From the NCBI GenBank assembly GCA_050943735.1, contig JBMNPT010000001.1, positions 186,001 to 250,000 on the forward strand: a DNA stretch of 64,000 bases, in the 5' to 3' direction. The DNA comes from JBMNPT01 sp050943735 (GTDB lineage: Bacteria > Bacillota > Clostridia > Oscillospirales > RGIG577). The notes under the pieces are model-generated. The model was given only the letters and a program-made list of their open reading frames with translations. It did not search any database and was not told the origin of the DNA. Below, in pieces: positions 1-8,415 of the stretch. Every line of letters starts with the position of its first letter. The first letter of the stretch is position 1. Both the position numbers and the translations under genes were made by a program.

Positions 1-10
1 CCTTCCAATA

Positions 11-88
11 GTGAAGTTTAGTTCACTTTCTAAAAATAATGTGCGTACTTGTTATTAAAAATAAAGACATATACAATGCTAGTATAAT
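11..88 (+). promoter_or_regulatory. Promoter and palindrome upstream of aldo/keto reductase
   Basis: TTGTTA at 49-54 and TACAAT at 72-77 with a 17-bp spacer form a plausible sigma-A promoter; a second TATAAT lies at 83-88. An interrupted palindrome GTGAA-N6-TTCAC at 11-26 sits upstream and could be an activator or repressor site. The whole leader is very AT-rich compared with the rest of the window. Confidence 0.45.
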
Positions 89-149
89 ATATTTTTCTTA
101 TATTGCAATGTTATATTTGTCTGATAGAACGAAGGAGGAACCGTAAATT

Positions 150-1301
150 ATGAAATATAGAACATTGGGCCGAACTGGTTTGCGAGTGAGTGAAATTGGT
201 TTGGGCGGGGAATGGTTTAATGGTCTCACTGCGGAAGAAAGTACCGCAATTATTGATGCAGCACAGGAGAATGGAATCAACTACATTGACATTTTTATGC
301 CGCAGGCTCCCACTCGTGATAACCTGGGGATTGCCTTGCAGGGACGGCGGGATCAGTTTATGATTCAAGGCCATCTCTGTACGGTCTATGAGGATGGTCA
401 GTACACCCGTACACGGGATATTGAAAAGACCAAGCGTTCTTTTGCTGACCTTTTAGAGCGTTTGCATACTGATTACATTGATGTGGGTATGATTCACTAT
501 GTTGACAGCGACGAGGATTTTCAGACTGTTTTTGAAGGGCCGGTATTGGAATATGCGAAAGAATTGAAGAAAAAAGGAACGATTCGGCATATCGGTATGA
601 GTTCCCATAATCCGCACATCGCCTTGAAAGCTGTGGAAAGTGGTGTGATTGATGTTCTGATGTTCAGCATCAATCCAGCCTATGATATGGAGAGTGCGGA
701 TACCGATATTTATGATCTCATGGAATTTAAGGGGATGGAAAAAAACGGTCTTGTAGTGGATGAAGCCCGTCAGAAATTATATTCGGCCTGTGAGGCCAAG
801 GGCGTGGCAATCACTGTTATGAAGCCGCTGGGAGCAGGCACACTGCTGAAAGCAGAGAGTTCTCCTTTTGGTGTGGCAATGACTGTGCCCCAGTGTATTC
901 AATATTGTTTGGATCGCAACGGTGTGAAGGTAGTGATCGTTGGTTGTCATACTGTGGAAGAAGTGCTGGAAGCGGTAAAATATTATGAAGTAACGGATGA
1001 AGAACGCAGCTATGGTCATATTTTCAGCTGCGGAAATGCCATCCACATGACAGGACGCTGCATGTACTGCAACCACTGTCAACCCTGTCCTGCACATATC
1101 GACATTGCGGCTGTGACGAAATTTTTGGATTTGGCAACACAGCAGGATACGGTGCCGGAAACGGTAGCGCAGCATTATTGGGCACTCGCAGCCACAGCAG
1201 ACGATTGTTTGATGTGCGGACGATGTGAGTCCAACTGTCCGTTTGGTGTCAAAATCAGGGAAAATATGAGGAAGGCCATGAAAGTATTTGGGCACAAATA
1301 A
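150..1301 (+). CDS. Aldo/keto reductase with C-terminal 4Fe-4S ferredoxin domain
   Basis: This 383-residue protein joins an aldo/keto reductase TIM barrel (about residues 1-280, opening with MKYRTLGRTGLRVSEIGLGG, typical of the family) to a C-terminal iron-sulfur module. The Cys clusters CMYCNHCQPCP (near 303) and CLMCGRCESNCP (near 355) look like two 4Fe-4S sites, as in the anaerobe-specific 'aldo/keto reductase, 4Fe-4S' group. Substrate unknown; it probably reduces a carbonyl using ferredoxin- or NADPH-derived electrons in the cytoplasm. The start has AAGGAGG 11 bases upstream. The gene is visibly AT-richer than its neighbours and is followed by an integrase fragment, so recent transfer is plausible. 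Confidence 0.9.
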   Translation: MKYRTLGRTGLRVSEIGLGGEWFNGLTAEESTAIIDAAQENGINYIDIFMPQAPTRDNLGIALQGRRDQFMIQGHLCTVYEDGQYTRTRDIEKTKRSFADLLERLHTDYIDVGMIHYVDSDEDFQTVFEGPVLEYAKELKKKGTIRHIGMSSHNPHIALKAVESGVIDVLMFSINPAYDMESADTDIYDLMEFKGMEKNGLVVDEARQKLYSACEAKGVAITVMKPLGAGTLLKAESSPFGVAMTVPQCIQYCLDRNGVKVVIVGCHTVEEVLEAVKYYEVTDEERSYGHIFSCGNAIHMTGRCMYCNHCQPCPAHIDIAAVTKFLDLATQQDTVPETVAQHYWALAATADDCLMCGRCESNCPFGVKIRENMRKAMKVFGHK

Positions 1302-1327
1302 CTGGCAGAGGATGGCATAAAATTTCA

Positions 1328-1370
1328 CAACGAGCAAGAATGACACCACCATTCCTGCTCGTTGTTTTTT
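1328..1370 (+). terminator. Intrinsic terminator after aldo/keto reductase
   Basis: Stem AACGAGCA.GAATG pairs with CATTC.TGCTCGTT across a 7-base loop, followed by GTTTTTT. Confidence 0.85.
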
Positions 1371-1879
1371 CTTATGGAGAATCTGCTGCTTTTTCTGGTT
1401 CTGCAACTTCTGCTGGGTCTGTCGTTCTGTATTTTTACCCAACATCTGTGAAATTGCTTTTTCACTGTCAAATATCAAAACTGTCTGTGCAACTCGGGAT
1501 ATTTCCTCTGCGTAGGGTATTTTGCCAGTGCAGAGGGCTTGCTTCATGTCAAAGCCCTATGCCTATTTCCAAAGCCTAACATATTTTTTCAAGCAAACAT
1601 TCAACTGGGTGGAATTTTTTCTCTGTTTTTTGATTCCAGCCATTCATCTAGGTCAAGATACTCTTTGCAAAAACGCAAAAAGAGATTGAGGCCAATGCGA
1701 TACCCCCGAATCATCGTAGGGGTATACTTTCTGACCTCAATCTCTATCAGATACTCTTTTGCCAATGTTTCCAGCTTCACAACTCACATCCGAGAAAACA
1801 TAACGGCTGTGTTTTCAGCAAAGTATATGTGGTCTGTTTTCCCTGATTTCTCGGAATTTTTGCCAGATACAGCAGAAAA
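1371..1879. other. AT-rich intergenic segment with decayed coding remnants
   Basis: About 500 bases lie between the reductase terminator and the end of yebC. Apart from the integrase-like remnant at 1601-1780 no intact gene is seen. On the minus strand near 1371-1547 there is a Lys/Gln-rich open stretch that runs on into the antisense of the reductase gene; I do not recognise it, and it may be another fragment of the same lost element. Confidence 0.5.
1601..1780 (-). pseudogene. Integrase/tyrosine recombinase N-terminal fragment
   Basis: Reading the minus strand from a GTG at 1780 gives 59 residues ending at TGA (1601-1603). The segments KYTPTMIRGYRIGLNLFLRF and LAKEYLIEIEV resemble the SAM-like core-binding domain that starts XerC/phage-type tyrosine recombinases, where a 'sp.T...Y...L..F..f' pattern is typical. 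No catalytic domain (R..H..R..Y) follows, so this is a truncated relic rather than a working enzyme. It also contains a striking nested inverted repeat. The assignment is by pattern recall only. Confidence 0.5.
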
Positions 1880-2620
1880 TCATTCTTCTTCCTCTTCGGG
1901 TTCATTGCCCCAGTTGTGGTAGACGTTCTGCACATCGTCGTCGTCTTCCAGCGCTTCCAGCAGCTTCTGCATTTTTTCCACATCATCGGGATTGGTGAGA
2001 TCCACTGTGTTGGTGGCGAAATAACCGGTTTCACAGGAGGCGATTTTGTAGCCCTTTTCCTCCATGAAATCCCGCACTTGATGCAGCTCTTCGGGCAGGG
2101 TTTCAATCTCATAGGCGCCGTCTTCGTGGGAGAAATCCATGGCGCCGCTGTCAAAGATGGCCTCGGTGATGGCATCCTCATCCACCCCTTCGTCCTCAAT
2201 GACTACGCTGCCCTTTTTCTCAAACTGCCAACTCACAGAGCCGGAGGTGCCCAGGGATGCGCCAAATTTGTCAAAGTAGTGGCGCAGATTGCCGGCGGTA
2301 CGGTTTTTGTTGTCGGTGAGGGTTTCCACCATCACCGCAATACCGCCTACGCCATAGCCTTCATACAGCATATCCAGGTAGTCGGCGCTGTCGGCGCCGC
2401 TGGCCTTTTTGATGCACCGTTCGATGTTGTCATTGGGCACGTTGTTGCGCTTGGCCTTGGCAATCAGGTCGCGCAGCTTGGTATTGGAGGCGGGATTGGG
2501 GCCGCCCTCCTTTACGCATACAGTGATTTCAATGCCGATTTTGGTGAACACCTTGGCACGCTGGGCATCGGTCTTGCCCTTTTTGTGCATGATATTTTTC
2601 CACTTGGAATGTCCGGACAT
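1880..2620 (-). CDS. yebC: YebC/PmpR family protein
   Basis: The 246-residue protein begins MSGHSKWKNIMHKKGKTDAQ, the hallmark N-terminus of the YebC/PmpR family, and continues with the typical three-domain sequence (central region SVSWQFEKKGSVVIE, acidic C-terminus ending EEEEE). Family members were described as DNA-binding transcriptional regulators; some YebC proteins act as translation factors at difficult (polyproline) sites. It is cytoplasmic. Length is standard. The start ATG has AAGGAGG 7 bases upstream. It is monocistronic here, read toward the integrase remnant. Confidence 0.95.
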   Translation of the reverse strand: MSGHSKWKNIMHKKGKTDAQRAKVFTKIGIEITVCVKEGGPNPASNTKLRDLIAKAKRNNVPNDNIERCIKKASGADSADYLDMLYEGYGVGGIAVMVETLTDNKNRTAGNLRHYFDKFGASLGTSGSVSWQFEKKGSVVIEDEGVDEDAITEAIFDSGAMDFSHEDGAYEIETLPEELHQVRDFMEEKGYKIASCETGYFATNTVDLTNPDDVEKMQKLLEALEDDDDVQNVYHNWGNEPEEEEE

Positions 2621-2676
2621 AACTTCCTCCTTATGTAAATGGCATTATTTTAACAAATACATGTGATATTCTATCA

Positions 2677-2773
2677 CAATCCACAGGCTGTTTCAAGAAA
2701 AAGCGGGCAAAAAGAGTGATAACAGACGGGTTTTCCACAGTTTTGAACAAACTGCCGGTGGATATGTGGATAA
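2677..2773. promoter_or_regulatory. Cluster of DnaA-box-like 9-mers
   Basis: TGTGGATAA at 2765-2773 is a perfect DnaA box (TTATCCACA on the other strand). TTTTCCACA at 2731-2739 has one mismatch; GGTGGATAT at 2757-2765 and CAATCCACA at 2677-2685 have two each. They fall in the 170-bp gap between yebC and the ClC gene. No replication genes are near, so an origin is not implied. Confidence 0.4.
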
Positions 2774-2789
2774 CTTTTCACACATTTCC

Positions 2790-4382
2790 TTATTGGGTGC
2801 GCAGTTGGAAAAGACGGGCCATCCGTTCCCGTAGATGGTGTACCCGTTCCTCGTTGGTGAGCAGCACGATGGTATCTCCGGCATAGAGCCGTACGCCTCC
2901 CTTGGGGATGATCTCCCGCTCATCCCGCTGCACCGATACCACCAGACAGTCCGCCGGCCAGGGGATTTCCCCGATGGTTTTGCCCTCTCCCCGGGAGCCG
3001 TGGTAAATGGGGATTTCCACCAGGGTTTTGGTGGTGAAGGACTGGTTGGAATGGCGATTTTCCCCCCGGGTGGCGATCATACGGTTGAGCAGCTGTTCAT
3101 AGATGGGCTTGGCCTGCAGCAGATCGGACACCACATAGGCCACCAGCGCCACCATGGAATAGGGCAGGAATTGCCGGAAGGAACCGGTGACTTCACAGGT
3201 GAGCAGAATGCCGGTGATGGGCGCTTTGATGATGGCGGCAAAATAGCCGGTCATTCCCAGCAGCATGAAATTCTGGTAGAGGGCCGCATCCACATGGAAC
3301 ACCTCCACTGCCACTGTACCCGCGGCGCCGCCGATGAGCGCGCCCAGCACGATGAGAGGCACCAATGTGCCGCCGGGGGCATTGCTGCCGAAGCACATCA
3401 TGGAGTAGACGTATTTGACCACCAGAATCAGCAGCAGCATTCCCATGCCCGGCCGGTCATAGATGAGCAGATCGATGAGATTGTGGCCATCCCGCAGCAC
3501 CTGGGGGAAGGTAAAGGCCAAAAGTCCCGCGAAGAAAAAGGGAATCATCAATTTGCCCCGGCTGGTGAGCCAGGTGGAGGCGGAATAGAGGTTTTGGGTG
3601 AGGTTGCAGCAGAAGTTGTAAAACGCTCCCAGCGCGCCGGTGAGAAGACCCATCACCACTGCCACCCACAGCATATTCCAGGGCAGCATCTCCACATTGG
3701 AAAAGGAGATGGCCGGGGTGAGACCAAAGACGTACTTGGAGATGAAATCCGCCGTGACACAGGCCGCCATGGTGGAGAGCAGTACATCGGTGGAGAGATT
3801 TTTGTGCAGCTCCTCCAGAGCGAAGAGCAGCCCCGAGAGAGGGGCATTGAAGGCGGCGGCCAGTCCGGCGCCGGCTCCCGCGGTGATGAGCAGTTTTTCC
3901 TCCGATTTGCTGCGTTTCCACAGATCGGAGACCCCTTTGCCCGCCATGGCGCCCAGCTGCACCGAGGGGCCTTCCCGCCCCATGGACAGGCCACAGCCCA
4001 AGGTGAGAATGCCGCTGATAAATTTGATGGGCAGCACTCGTTTCCAGTTGGCGTCAAAGAGGCCGCACAGTTCTCCTTCCACCTGGGGAATGCCGCTGCC
4101 GGCGCTCATGGGTTCCTTGCGGTTGAGCCAGTCGATGAATACCGCCATCACCAGCAAAAGAGCCATCCATCCCAGAATGAGCCACAGATTGCCCCGGGCA
4201 TGGTCAATGACCGTTTGCAGCAAAATGCCCGACTGGTCAATGAGCAGCCGGTAGGCGATGGTGACCAGACTGGCCGCCACCCCCACCACGATGCCCTGTC
4301 CGATGAGGGGATAGCGCAGGCTCTGGGCGCGTTTTAACACATTGTAGGCGGAGTCGCGATGGGCCTTTTTGGTATGGGGCAT
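2790..4382 (-). CDS. ClC-family chloride channel/antiporter with TrkA-C domain
   Basis: This 530-residue membrane protein carries the ClC selectivity motifs: GSGIP (near 96), GREGP (near 135, with the gating glutamate of H+/Cl- antiporters) and GSNAPGGTLVP (near 340). About ten hydrophobic helices fill residues 20-430. The last ~80 residues form a soluble TrkA-C-like (RCK C-terminal) domain, as in many bacterial ClC proteins, likely binding a regulatory ligand. Expected role: chloride or fluoride/proton exchange across the plasma membrane. It follows nth by 26 bases on the same strand, with GGAGAGGAG before ATG, so the two may be co-transcribed. Confidence 0.93.
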   Translation of the reverse strand: MPHTKKAHRDSAYNVLKRAQSLRYPLIGQGIVVGVAASLVTIAYRLLIDQSGILLQTVIDHARGNLWLILGWMALLLVMAVFIDWLNRKEPMSAGSGIPQVEGELCGLFDANWKRVLPIKFISGILTLGCGLSMGREGPSVQLGAMAGKGVSDLWKRSKSEEKLLITAGAGAGLAAAFNAPLSGLLFALEELHKNLSTDVLLSTMAACVTADFISKYVFGLTPAISFSNVEMLPWNMLWVAVVMGLLTGALGAFYNFCCNLTQNLYSASTWLTSRGKLMIPFFFAGLLAFTFPQVLRDGHNLIDLLIYDRPGMGMLLLILVVKYVYSMMCFGSNAPGGTLVPLIVLGALIGGAAGTVAVEVFHVDAALYQNFMLLGMTGYFAAIIKAPITGILLTCEVTGSFRQFLPYSMVALVAYVVSDLLQAKPIYEQLLNRMIATRGENRHSNQSFTTKTLVEIPIYHGSRGEGKTIGEIPWPADCLVVSVQRDEREIIPKGGVRLYAGDTIVLLTNEERVHHLRERMARLFQLRTQ

Positions 4383-4408
4383 GGGGGCGCTCCTCTCCGG
4401 CGCGGCGG

Positions 4409-5110
4409 TCAGGATTGGCCGGCGCCTGTTTTTTTAGCGGTGGTTTTGGAAGTGGTCTTTTTGGCCGCGGGTTTGCCGCCTTTGTGGAAGTGGTCACAGT
4501 AGAGGGCTAGGGGACATTCGCCGCACTTGGGACTCCGGGCGGTACAGATTTCCCGGCCATACCACACCAGCTGGTGGCAGAAATTGTTGGAACGTTCGGG
4601 GGGAATGATGGCCTTGAGACGTTTTTCCACCTTTTCGGGTTCTTTCAGGTCTTTGCACAGGCCCAGCCGGTTGGAGATGCGAATGCAGTGGGTATCCGCC
4701 ACGATGGCCGGTTTGCCGTACACATCCCCGCAGATGAGATTGGCGGTTTTGCGTCCTACTCCCGGGAGCTTCACCAATTCCTCAATGGTGTCGGGCACCT
4801 GTCCGCCGTAGTTCTCCAGCAACATGCGGCTCATATCCACAATGTTCTGGCCTTTCACCTTGTAAAATCCGCAGGGCTTTACAATTTCCATCACATCCAG
4901 GGGATCGGCCTGGGCCAGGCTCTCCAGGGTGGGATAGGCCTCAAACAGCACCGGGGTCACCAGATTGACCCGGGCGTCGGTGCACTGGGCGGAAAGCCGT
5001 ACCGCCACCAGCAGCTGCCAGGCGTGCTGGTAGGTAAGGCTGCACTCCGCCACTCCGTATCGGGCGTCCAGCGTGTCCAAAATCCCCGTCACTTTTTCCT
5101 TGATGCGCAT
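4409..5110 (-). CDS. nth: Endonuclease III (DNA glycosylase/AP lyase)
   Basis: The 233-residue protein is endonuclease III, which excises oxidised pyrimidines and nicks abasic sites in base-excision repair. It shows the helix-hairpin-helix LPGVGRKTAN (catalytic Lys near 120), the catalytic Asp in VADTHCIR (near 139) and the FeS ligand set C-x6-C-x2-C-x5-C in CTARSPKCGECPLALYC. After the FeS loop there is an extra ~25-residue basic tail rich in Lys, Thr and Ala, not part of the core family. RBS GAGAGGAG precedes ATG at 5110. It is divergent from glyA. Confidence 0.96.
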   Translation of the reverse strand: MRIKEKVTGILDTLDARYGVAECSLTYQHAWQLLVAVRLSAQCTDARVNLVTPVLFEAYPTLESLAQADPLDVMEIVKPCGFYKVKGQNIVDMSRMLLENYGGQVPDTIEELVKLPGVGRKTANLICGDVYGKPAIVADTHCIRISNRLGLCKDLKEPEKVEKRLKAIIPPERSNNFCHQLVWYGREICTARSPKCGECPLALYCDHFHKGGKPAAKKTTSKTTAKKTGAGQS

Positions 5111-5284
5111 GGCAGATCTCCTCTCTTGGGCCGGAATGTATGTATATTCATTATAGCAATATTCGCTTTTGCTTGCAAATTTTTATGGATAAATGACATG
5201 CAAAAGAGATGGGAAAAGGTGTATAATGAAAACAACCTGTATGCGGACTGCAATCGGGAAATTCAACAAAAAGGATGTGCATGT

Positions 5285-6535
5285 ATGCAAGGGCAAGCAT
5301 CGATCGAATTTATCAAGCAAATCGACAGTGAGCTGGGGCAGGCCATGGAACAGGAGCTGCTGCGTCAGCGCAGAAACATAGAGCTGATTGCTTCGGAAAA
5401 CATCGTCAGCGAAACGGTGCTGGCGGCCATGGGCAGCGTGCTGACCAATAAATACGCCGAAGGATATCCGGGCAAGCGGTATTACGGCGGCTGCGAATAT
5501 GTGGACGTGGTGGAAAATCTGGCCCGGGAGAGAGCCAAAAAGGTATTTGACTGCCAGTTTGCCAACGTACAGCCTCACAGCGGCGCCCAGGCCAATATGG
5601 CGGTGTACTTTGCCCTGTGCAATGTGGGCGATACCGTATTGGGCATGAATCTGGCCCATGGCGGACATCTCACCCACGGCAGTCCTGTGAATATGTCCGG
5701 CAAGAATTACAACATCATCCCCTACGGAGTGGATGACGAAACCCAGCGCATTGATTACGACGCGCTGCGGCAGCTGGCCAAGGAGCACAAGCCCAAAATG
5801 ATCATTGCCGGCGCCAGCGCCTATCCCCGTGAAATCCGTTTTGACCTGATGGCGGACATCGCTCATGAAGTGGGCGCCTATCTGTGGGTGGATATGGCCC
5901 ACATTGCCGGTCTGGTAGCCGCTGGCCTGCACATGAGTCCCCTGCCCTACGCCGATGTGGTGACCACCACCACTCATAAGACTCTGCGTGGTCCCCGGGG
6001 CGGTCTCATCCTCACCAACAACGAGGAGATTGCCAAGAAGATCGACAAGGCCATTTTCCCCGGTACCCAGGGCGGCCCGCTGATGCACATCATCGCCGCC
6101 AAGGCCGCGGCTTTCGGCGAAGCGCTGACTCCCGAGTTCAAGGCCTATCAGACCCAGATTGTAAAGAACGCCAAGGCATTGGAGGAGGCCCTGCGTCAGG
6201 AGGGCTTCAATATGGTGTCGGGCGGTACCGACAACCATCTGCTGCTGCTGGATCTGCGTGTGTTTGGCATCACCGGCAAGGAGCTGGAAAAGCGGTTGGA
6301 TGAGGTGTACATCACCGCCAACAAGAACGCCATCCCCAATGATCCCCAGAGTCCCTTTATCACCAGCGGCCTGCGGGTAGGCACTCCTGCCGTCACCTCC
6401 CGGGGCTTTGTGGAAGAGGATATGAAGAAGATCGCCCAGCTGCTGAAAAAGACCATTGTGGACTTTGAGGGCAGTGCCGATTCCATCCGCGCAGAAGTGG
6501 AAAAACTGTGCGCCAAATATCCCATCTACCAGTGA
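5285..6535 (+). CDS. glyA: Serine hydroxymethyltransferase
   Basis: GlyA interconverts serine and glycine with tetrahydrofolate, supplying one-carbon units; it is a cytoplasmic PLP enzyme. The product from ATG 5285 is 416 residues, the normal family size, and shows ELIASENIVS, the YAEGYPGKRYYGG segment and the PLP lysine in TTTTHKTLRGPRGG (near 232). The frame stays open far upstream to 4574, but that part is antisense to nth and has no family similarity; AAGGA upstream of 5285 supports the short start. TATAAT occurs at 5222-5227 in the leader. Monocistronic, ending in a strong terminator. Confidence 0.97.
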   Translation: MQGQASIEFIKQIDSELGQAMEQELLRQRRNIELIASENIVSETVLAAMGSVLTNKYAEGYPGKRYYGGCEYVDVVENLARERAKKVFDCQFANVQPHSGAQANMAVYFALCNVGDTVLGMNLAHGGHLTHGSPVNMSGKNYNIIPYGVDDETQRIDYDALRQLAKEHKPKMIIAGASAYPREIRFDLMADIAHEVGAYLWVDMAHIAGLVAAGLHMSPLPYADVVTTTTHKTLRGPRGGLILTNNEEIAKKIDKAIFPGTQGGPLMHIIAAKAAAFGEALTPEFKAYQTQIVKNAKALEEALRQEGFNMVSGGTDNHLLLLDLRVFGITGKELEKRLDEVYITANKNAIPNDPQSPFITSGLRVGTPAVTSRGFVEEDMKKIAQLLKKTIVDFEGSADSIRAEVEKLCAKYPIYQ

Positions 6536-6552
6536 TTTGAGTTTTGAGCCCA

Positions 6553-6590
6553 AAAGCCACCGTCCGTCCCATGCGGAGGGTGGCTTTTTT
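6553..6590 (+). terminator. Intrinsic terminator after glyA
   Basis: AAAGCCACC/GGTGGCTTT arms with an inner TCCG/CGGA pair, followed by TTTTTT. It ends 25 bases before the next gene. Confidence 0.88.
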
Positions 6591-6615
6591 GATGAAATCC
6601 AGAAAGGAGCTTGTT

Positions 6616-7278
6616 ATGCGGCGTTATGACTATGTGCTGTTTGACCTGGACGGCACTCTCACCGATCCCTTTGAGGGGATCACCGGCGGCGTGCAGTACG
6701 CCCTCCGGCAGCTGGGCCGTCCCGTCCCTCCCAAAGAGCAACTGACCGGGTTTATCGGTCCGCCCCTGCAAAAACAGTTTCAGCAGTTCTGCGGCATTTC
6801 CTCGGAACAGGCCGCTTGGGCGGTGGAGCAGTATCGGGTGTATTTCGCCGACCGGGGCATTTTTGAAAACCGCCTGTATGAGGGAATCCCCCAGCTGTTG
6901 GAGGCCCTCTGTGAGGCAGGTCAGGTGCTGCTGGTGGCCTCTTCCAAACCCCAGGTATTTGTGGAGCGGATTTTGGAGCATTTTCACATCCGGCAGTATT
7001 TCACCTATGTGGCGGGCAGTGAGCTCAGCGGCGCCCGGGTGGAAAAGGAGGAAGTGATCGCCCATGTGCTGCGTCAGGCGGGAGTGGCTCCCGGAGCGGC
7101 GGCGGTGATGGTGGGGGACCGGTGCTTTGACGTAGAGGGCGCGCACCAGCTGGGATTGCCCTGCATTGGGGTGAGTTTTGGCTATGGCGGACGTGAGGAA
7201 CTGGAGCGGGCCGGGGCCGATGGAGTGGCGGATACAGTGCAGCAATTGCAGTGCCAACTTCTGGAAGATTGTTCATAA
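6616..7278 (+). CDS. HAD-superfamily hydrolase, phosphoglycolate phosphatase-like
   Basis: The 220-residue protein has HAD motif I FDLDGTLTDP at its very N-terminus, motif II/III region SSKP (near 115) and motif IV GDRCFDVEGA (near 172), with a helical cap after motif I. This is the Gph/PgmB type of small-molecule phosphatase; the substrate cannot be told from sequence. The start at 6616 follows AGAAAGGAGC; a longer in-frame start at 6544 would begin inside the glyA terminator and is rejected. Confidence 0.9.
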   Translation: MRRYDYVLFDLDGTLTDPFEGITGGVQYALRQLGRPVPPKEQLTGFIGPPLQKQFQQFCGISSEQAAWAVEQYRVYFADRGIFENRLYEGIPQLLEALCEAGQVLLVASSKPQVFVERILEHFHIRQYFTYVAGSELSGARVEKEEVIAHVLRQAGVAPGAAAVMVGDRCFDVEGAHQLGLPCIGVSFGYGGREELERAGADGVADTVQQLQCQLLEDCS

Positions 7279-7309
7279 ATTGGCCACAAAAGCTTTAAGG
7301 TTTGTTTAC

Positions 7310-7530
7310 TTTTACAACATAATTCGCTCATAAATATGGGGTATCATAAGACCATAACATAAAAGATTCCTCTGAACAAAACAAATGGGAACGGCGCATT
7401 CATCACACCGTTCCCCTTCCCCCGACAATATCCCGGAGAATCGCTCCGATACAACTTTTTCATAACCCCCCAACTTTCTCTTTTTTTGGCACAAAGGCCG
7501 CATCCGAAAGGATGCGGCCTTTGTGTTTGT
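7310..7530 (+). ncRNA. Candidate structured RNA in HAD/stalk-protein gap
   Basis: This 278-base gap holds three stem-loops in order: GGGAACGG/CCGTTCCC (7387-7415), CGGAG/CTCCG (7434-7448) and a perfect 15-bp stem with GAAA loop (7491-7524). In addition, the stretch around 7336-7350 (TATGGGG..ATAAG) can pair imperfectly with 7456-7474 (CTTTTT.ATAACCCC), enclosing the first two hairpins. A closing stem with an internal bubble is reminiscent of 6S RNA, but I cannot confirm any family. The alternative is a plain leader plus terminator region. Confidence 0.35.
7491..7524. terminator. Long perfect hairpin, probable terminator
   Basis: A 15-bp perfect stem (ACAAAGGCCGCATCC) closed by GAAA. Plus-strand flank is T/G-rich (GTTTGT); it may end the candidate RNA on plus and/or the minus-strand gene that stops at 7557. 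The U-tract is poor on both sides. Confidence 0.6.
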
Positions 7531-7556
7531 ATTGGGAAGAAAAAAAGAGGATGACA

Positions 7557-8285
7557 TTATTCCTGGGGAGCTGCCAGCAGTACCTGGAGCAGATCTTCCA
7601 CCTGAGAGGCGTTTTTGTGCATGATCAGATAGACATAGTTGCCTTGCACGCCGATGATGCCGTTTTTGGCAATCTCATACTGATCCCGCAGGTAGAACTC
7701 AAAGCTCTTCATGATGGTTTCCTGCTGTTTTTTGAAAGCTTCCTTCACCTCGGGGATATCGGCGGCATCCTTCACTTCCACAATGGAGATTTCAGAAGCC
7801 GACACAATGAAAGAAGGGGGCATCAGACAGTAGCTGGCCAGAGAATCGGGGTCCAGACCATACCGGGCTTCCACTTCCTCGGCGCTGAGCATCTGTCCCT
7901 TGGGCATTTCAAAGTACTGACAGGCGGTTTCCACAGCCTGCTGTACCAGAGGCTTTTCCGCGTCGGTGAGGCGCACAGTGCTGGTTTCACCGTCCCACTG
8001 CACATCCTGTTCCAGCAGTTCGCCCAGTTTGCGGATGGGCAGATAGGTGGTGCCTTCATACAGGATGGAAGAGGGAACGGTCTGGCCGTTTTCCAGTTCA
8101 TAGCCCTCTCCGGCGGGCAGATAGGCGGAATCAGTGGAGATGGTCACACTGTTGAACACCGCCTGGATGGTTTGAAAGGCCTCTTTCAGAGGGGTTTCCT
8201 CGGCGGCGGTGATGGTCAGACCGCCCAGGGCCAGAGTGCAGACCAGACTGCCTGCCATAAGACGCTTCTTGGTAGTATTTTTCAT
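7557..8285 (-). CDS. Secreted stalk-domain (copper amine oxidase N-like) protein
   Basis: From ATG 8285 the product is 242 residues: a signal peptide (MKNTTKKR then a hydrophobic stretch ending TITAAEE), followed by a segment like the 'copper amine oxidase N-terminal'/stalk domain, with PSSILYEGTTYLPIRKLGEL and VQWDGETSTVRLT. These domains occur on many Clostridia secreted or wall-bound proteins; the C-terminal half (about 110-242) is not recognised. Exported, function unknown. RBS AAGGAGG before 8285 fixes the start; a longer open frame to 8501 has no support. Divergent from the YkvI-like permease. Confidence 0.8.
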   Translation of the reverse strand: MKNTTKKRLMAGSLVCTLALGGLTITAAEETPLKEAFQTIQAVFNSVTISTDSAYLPAGEGYELENGQTVPSSILYEGTTYLPIRKLGELLEQDVQWDGETSTVRLTDAEKPLVQQAVETACQYFEMPKGQMLSAEEVEARYGLDPDSLASYCLMPPSFIVSASEISIVEVKDAADIPEVKEAFKKQQETIMKSFEFYLRDQYEIAKNGIIGVQGNYVYLIMHKNASQVEDLLQVLLAAPQE

Positions 8286-8415
8286 GGTAGGTTCCTCCTT
8301 TTGGGGTGGTGATTGGATTCTGTCATTATGACGACGCAACCTAGGAAAAGGTTCCCACATTTCCCGGTATTTTTTTTCATATAGTGAAAAACAGGCAAAA
8401 AATGGGGGTGACACC

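Noticed and set aside
777..1547. Long minus-strand frame across the aldo/keto reductase
   Set aside because: Mostly antisense to a clear gene; only the first ~60 residues lie in the gap and are not recognised.
2677..2773. Replication origin
   Set aside because: DnaA-box-like sites are present but there is no dnaA/dnaN, AT-rich unwinding region or strand switch nearby.
2835..4337. 500-residue plus-strand frame
   Set aside because: Exact antisense of the ClC gene; His/Gly-rich shadow composition.
4574..5284. Upstream in-frame extension of glyA
   Set aside because: It is antisense to nth, has no family similarity, and ATG 5285 gives the normal 416-residue length.
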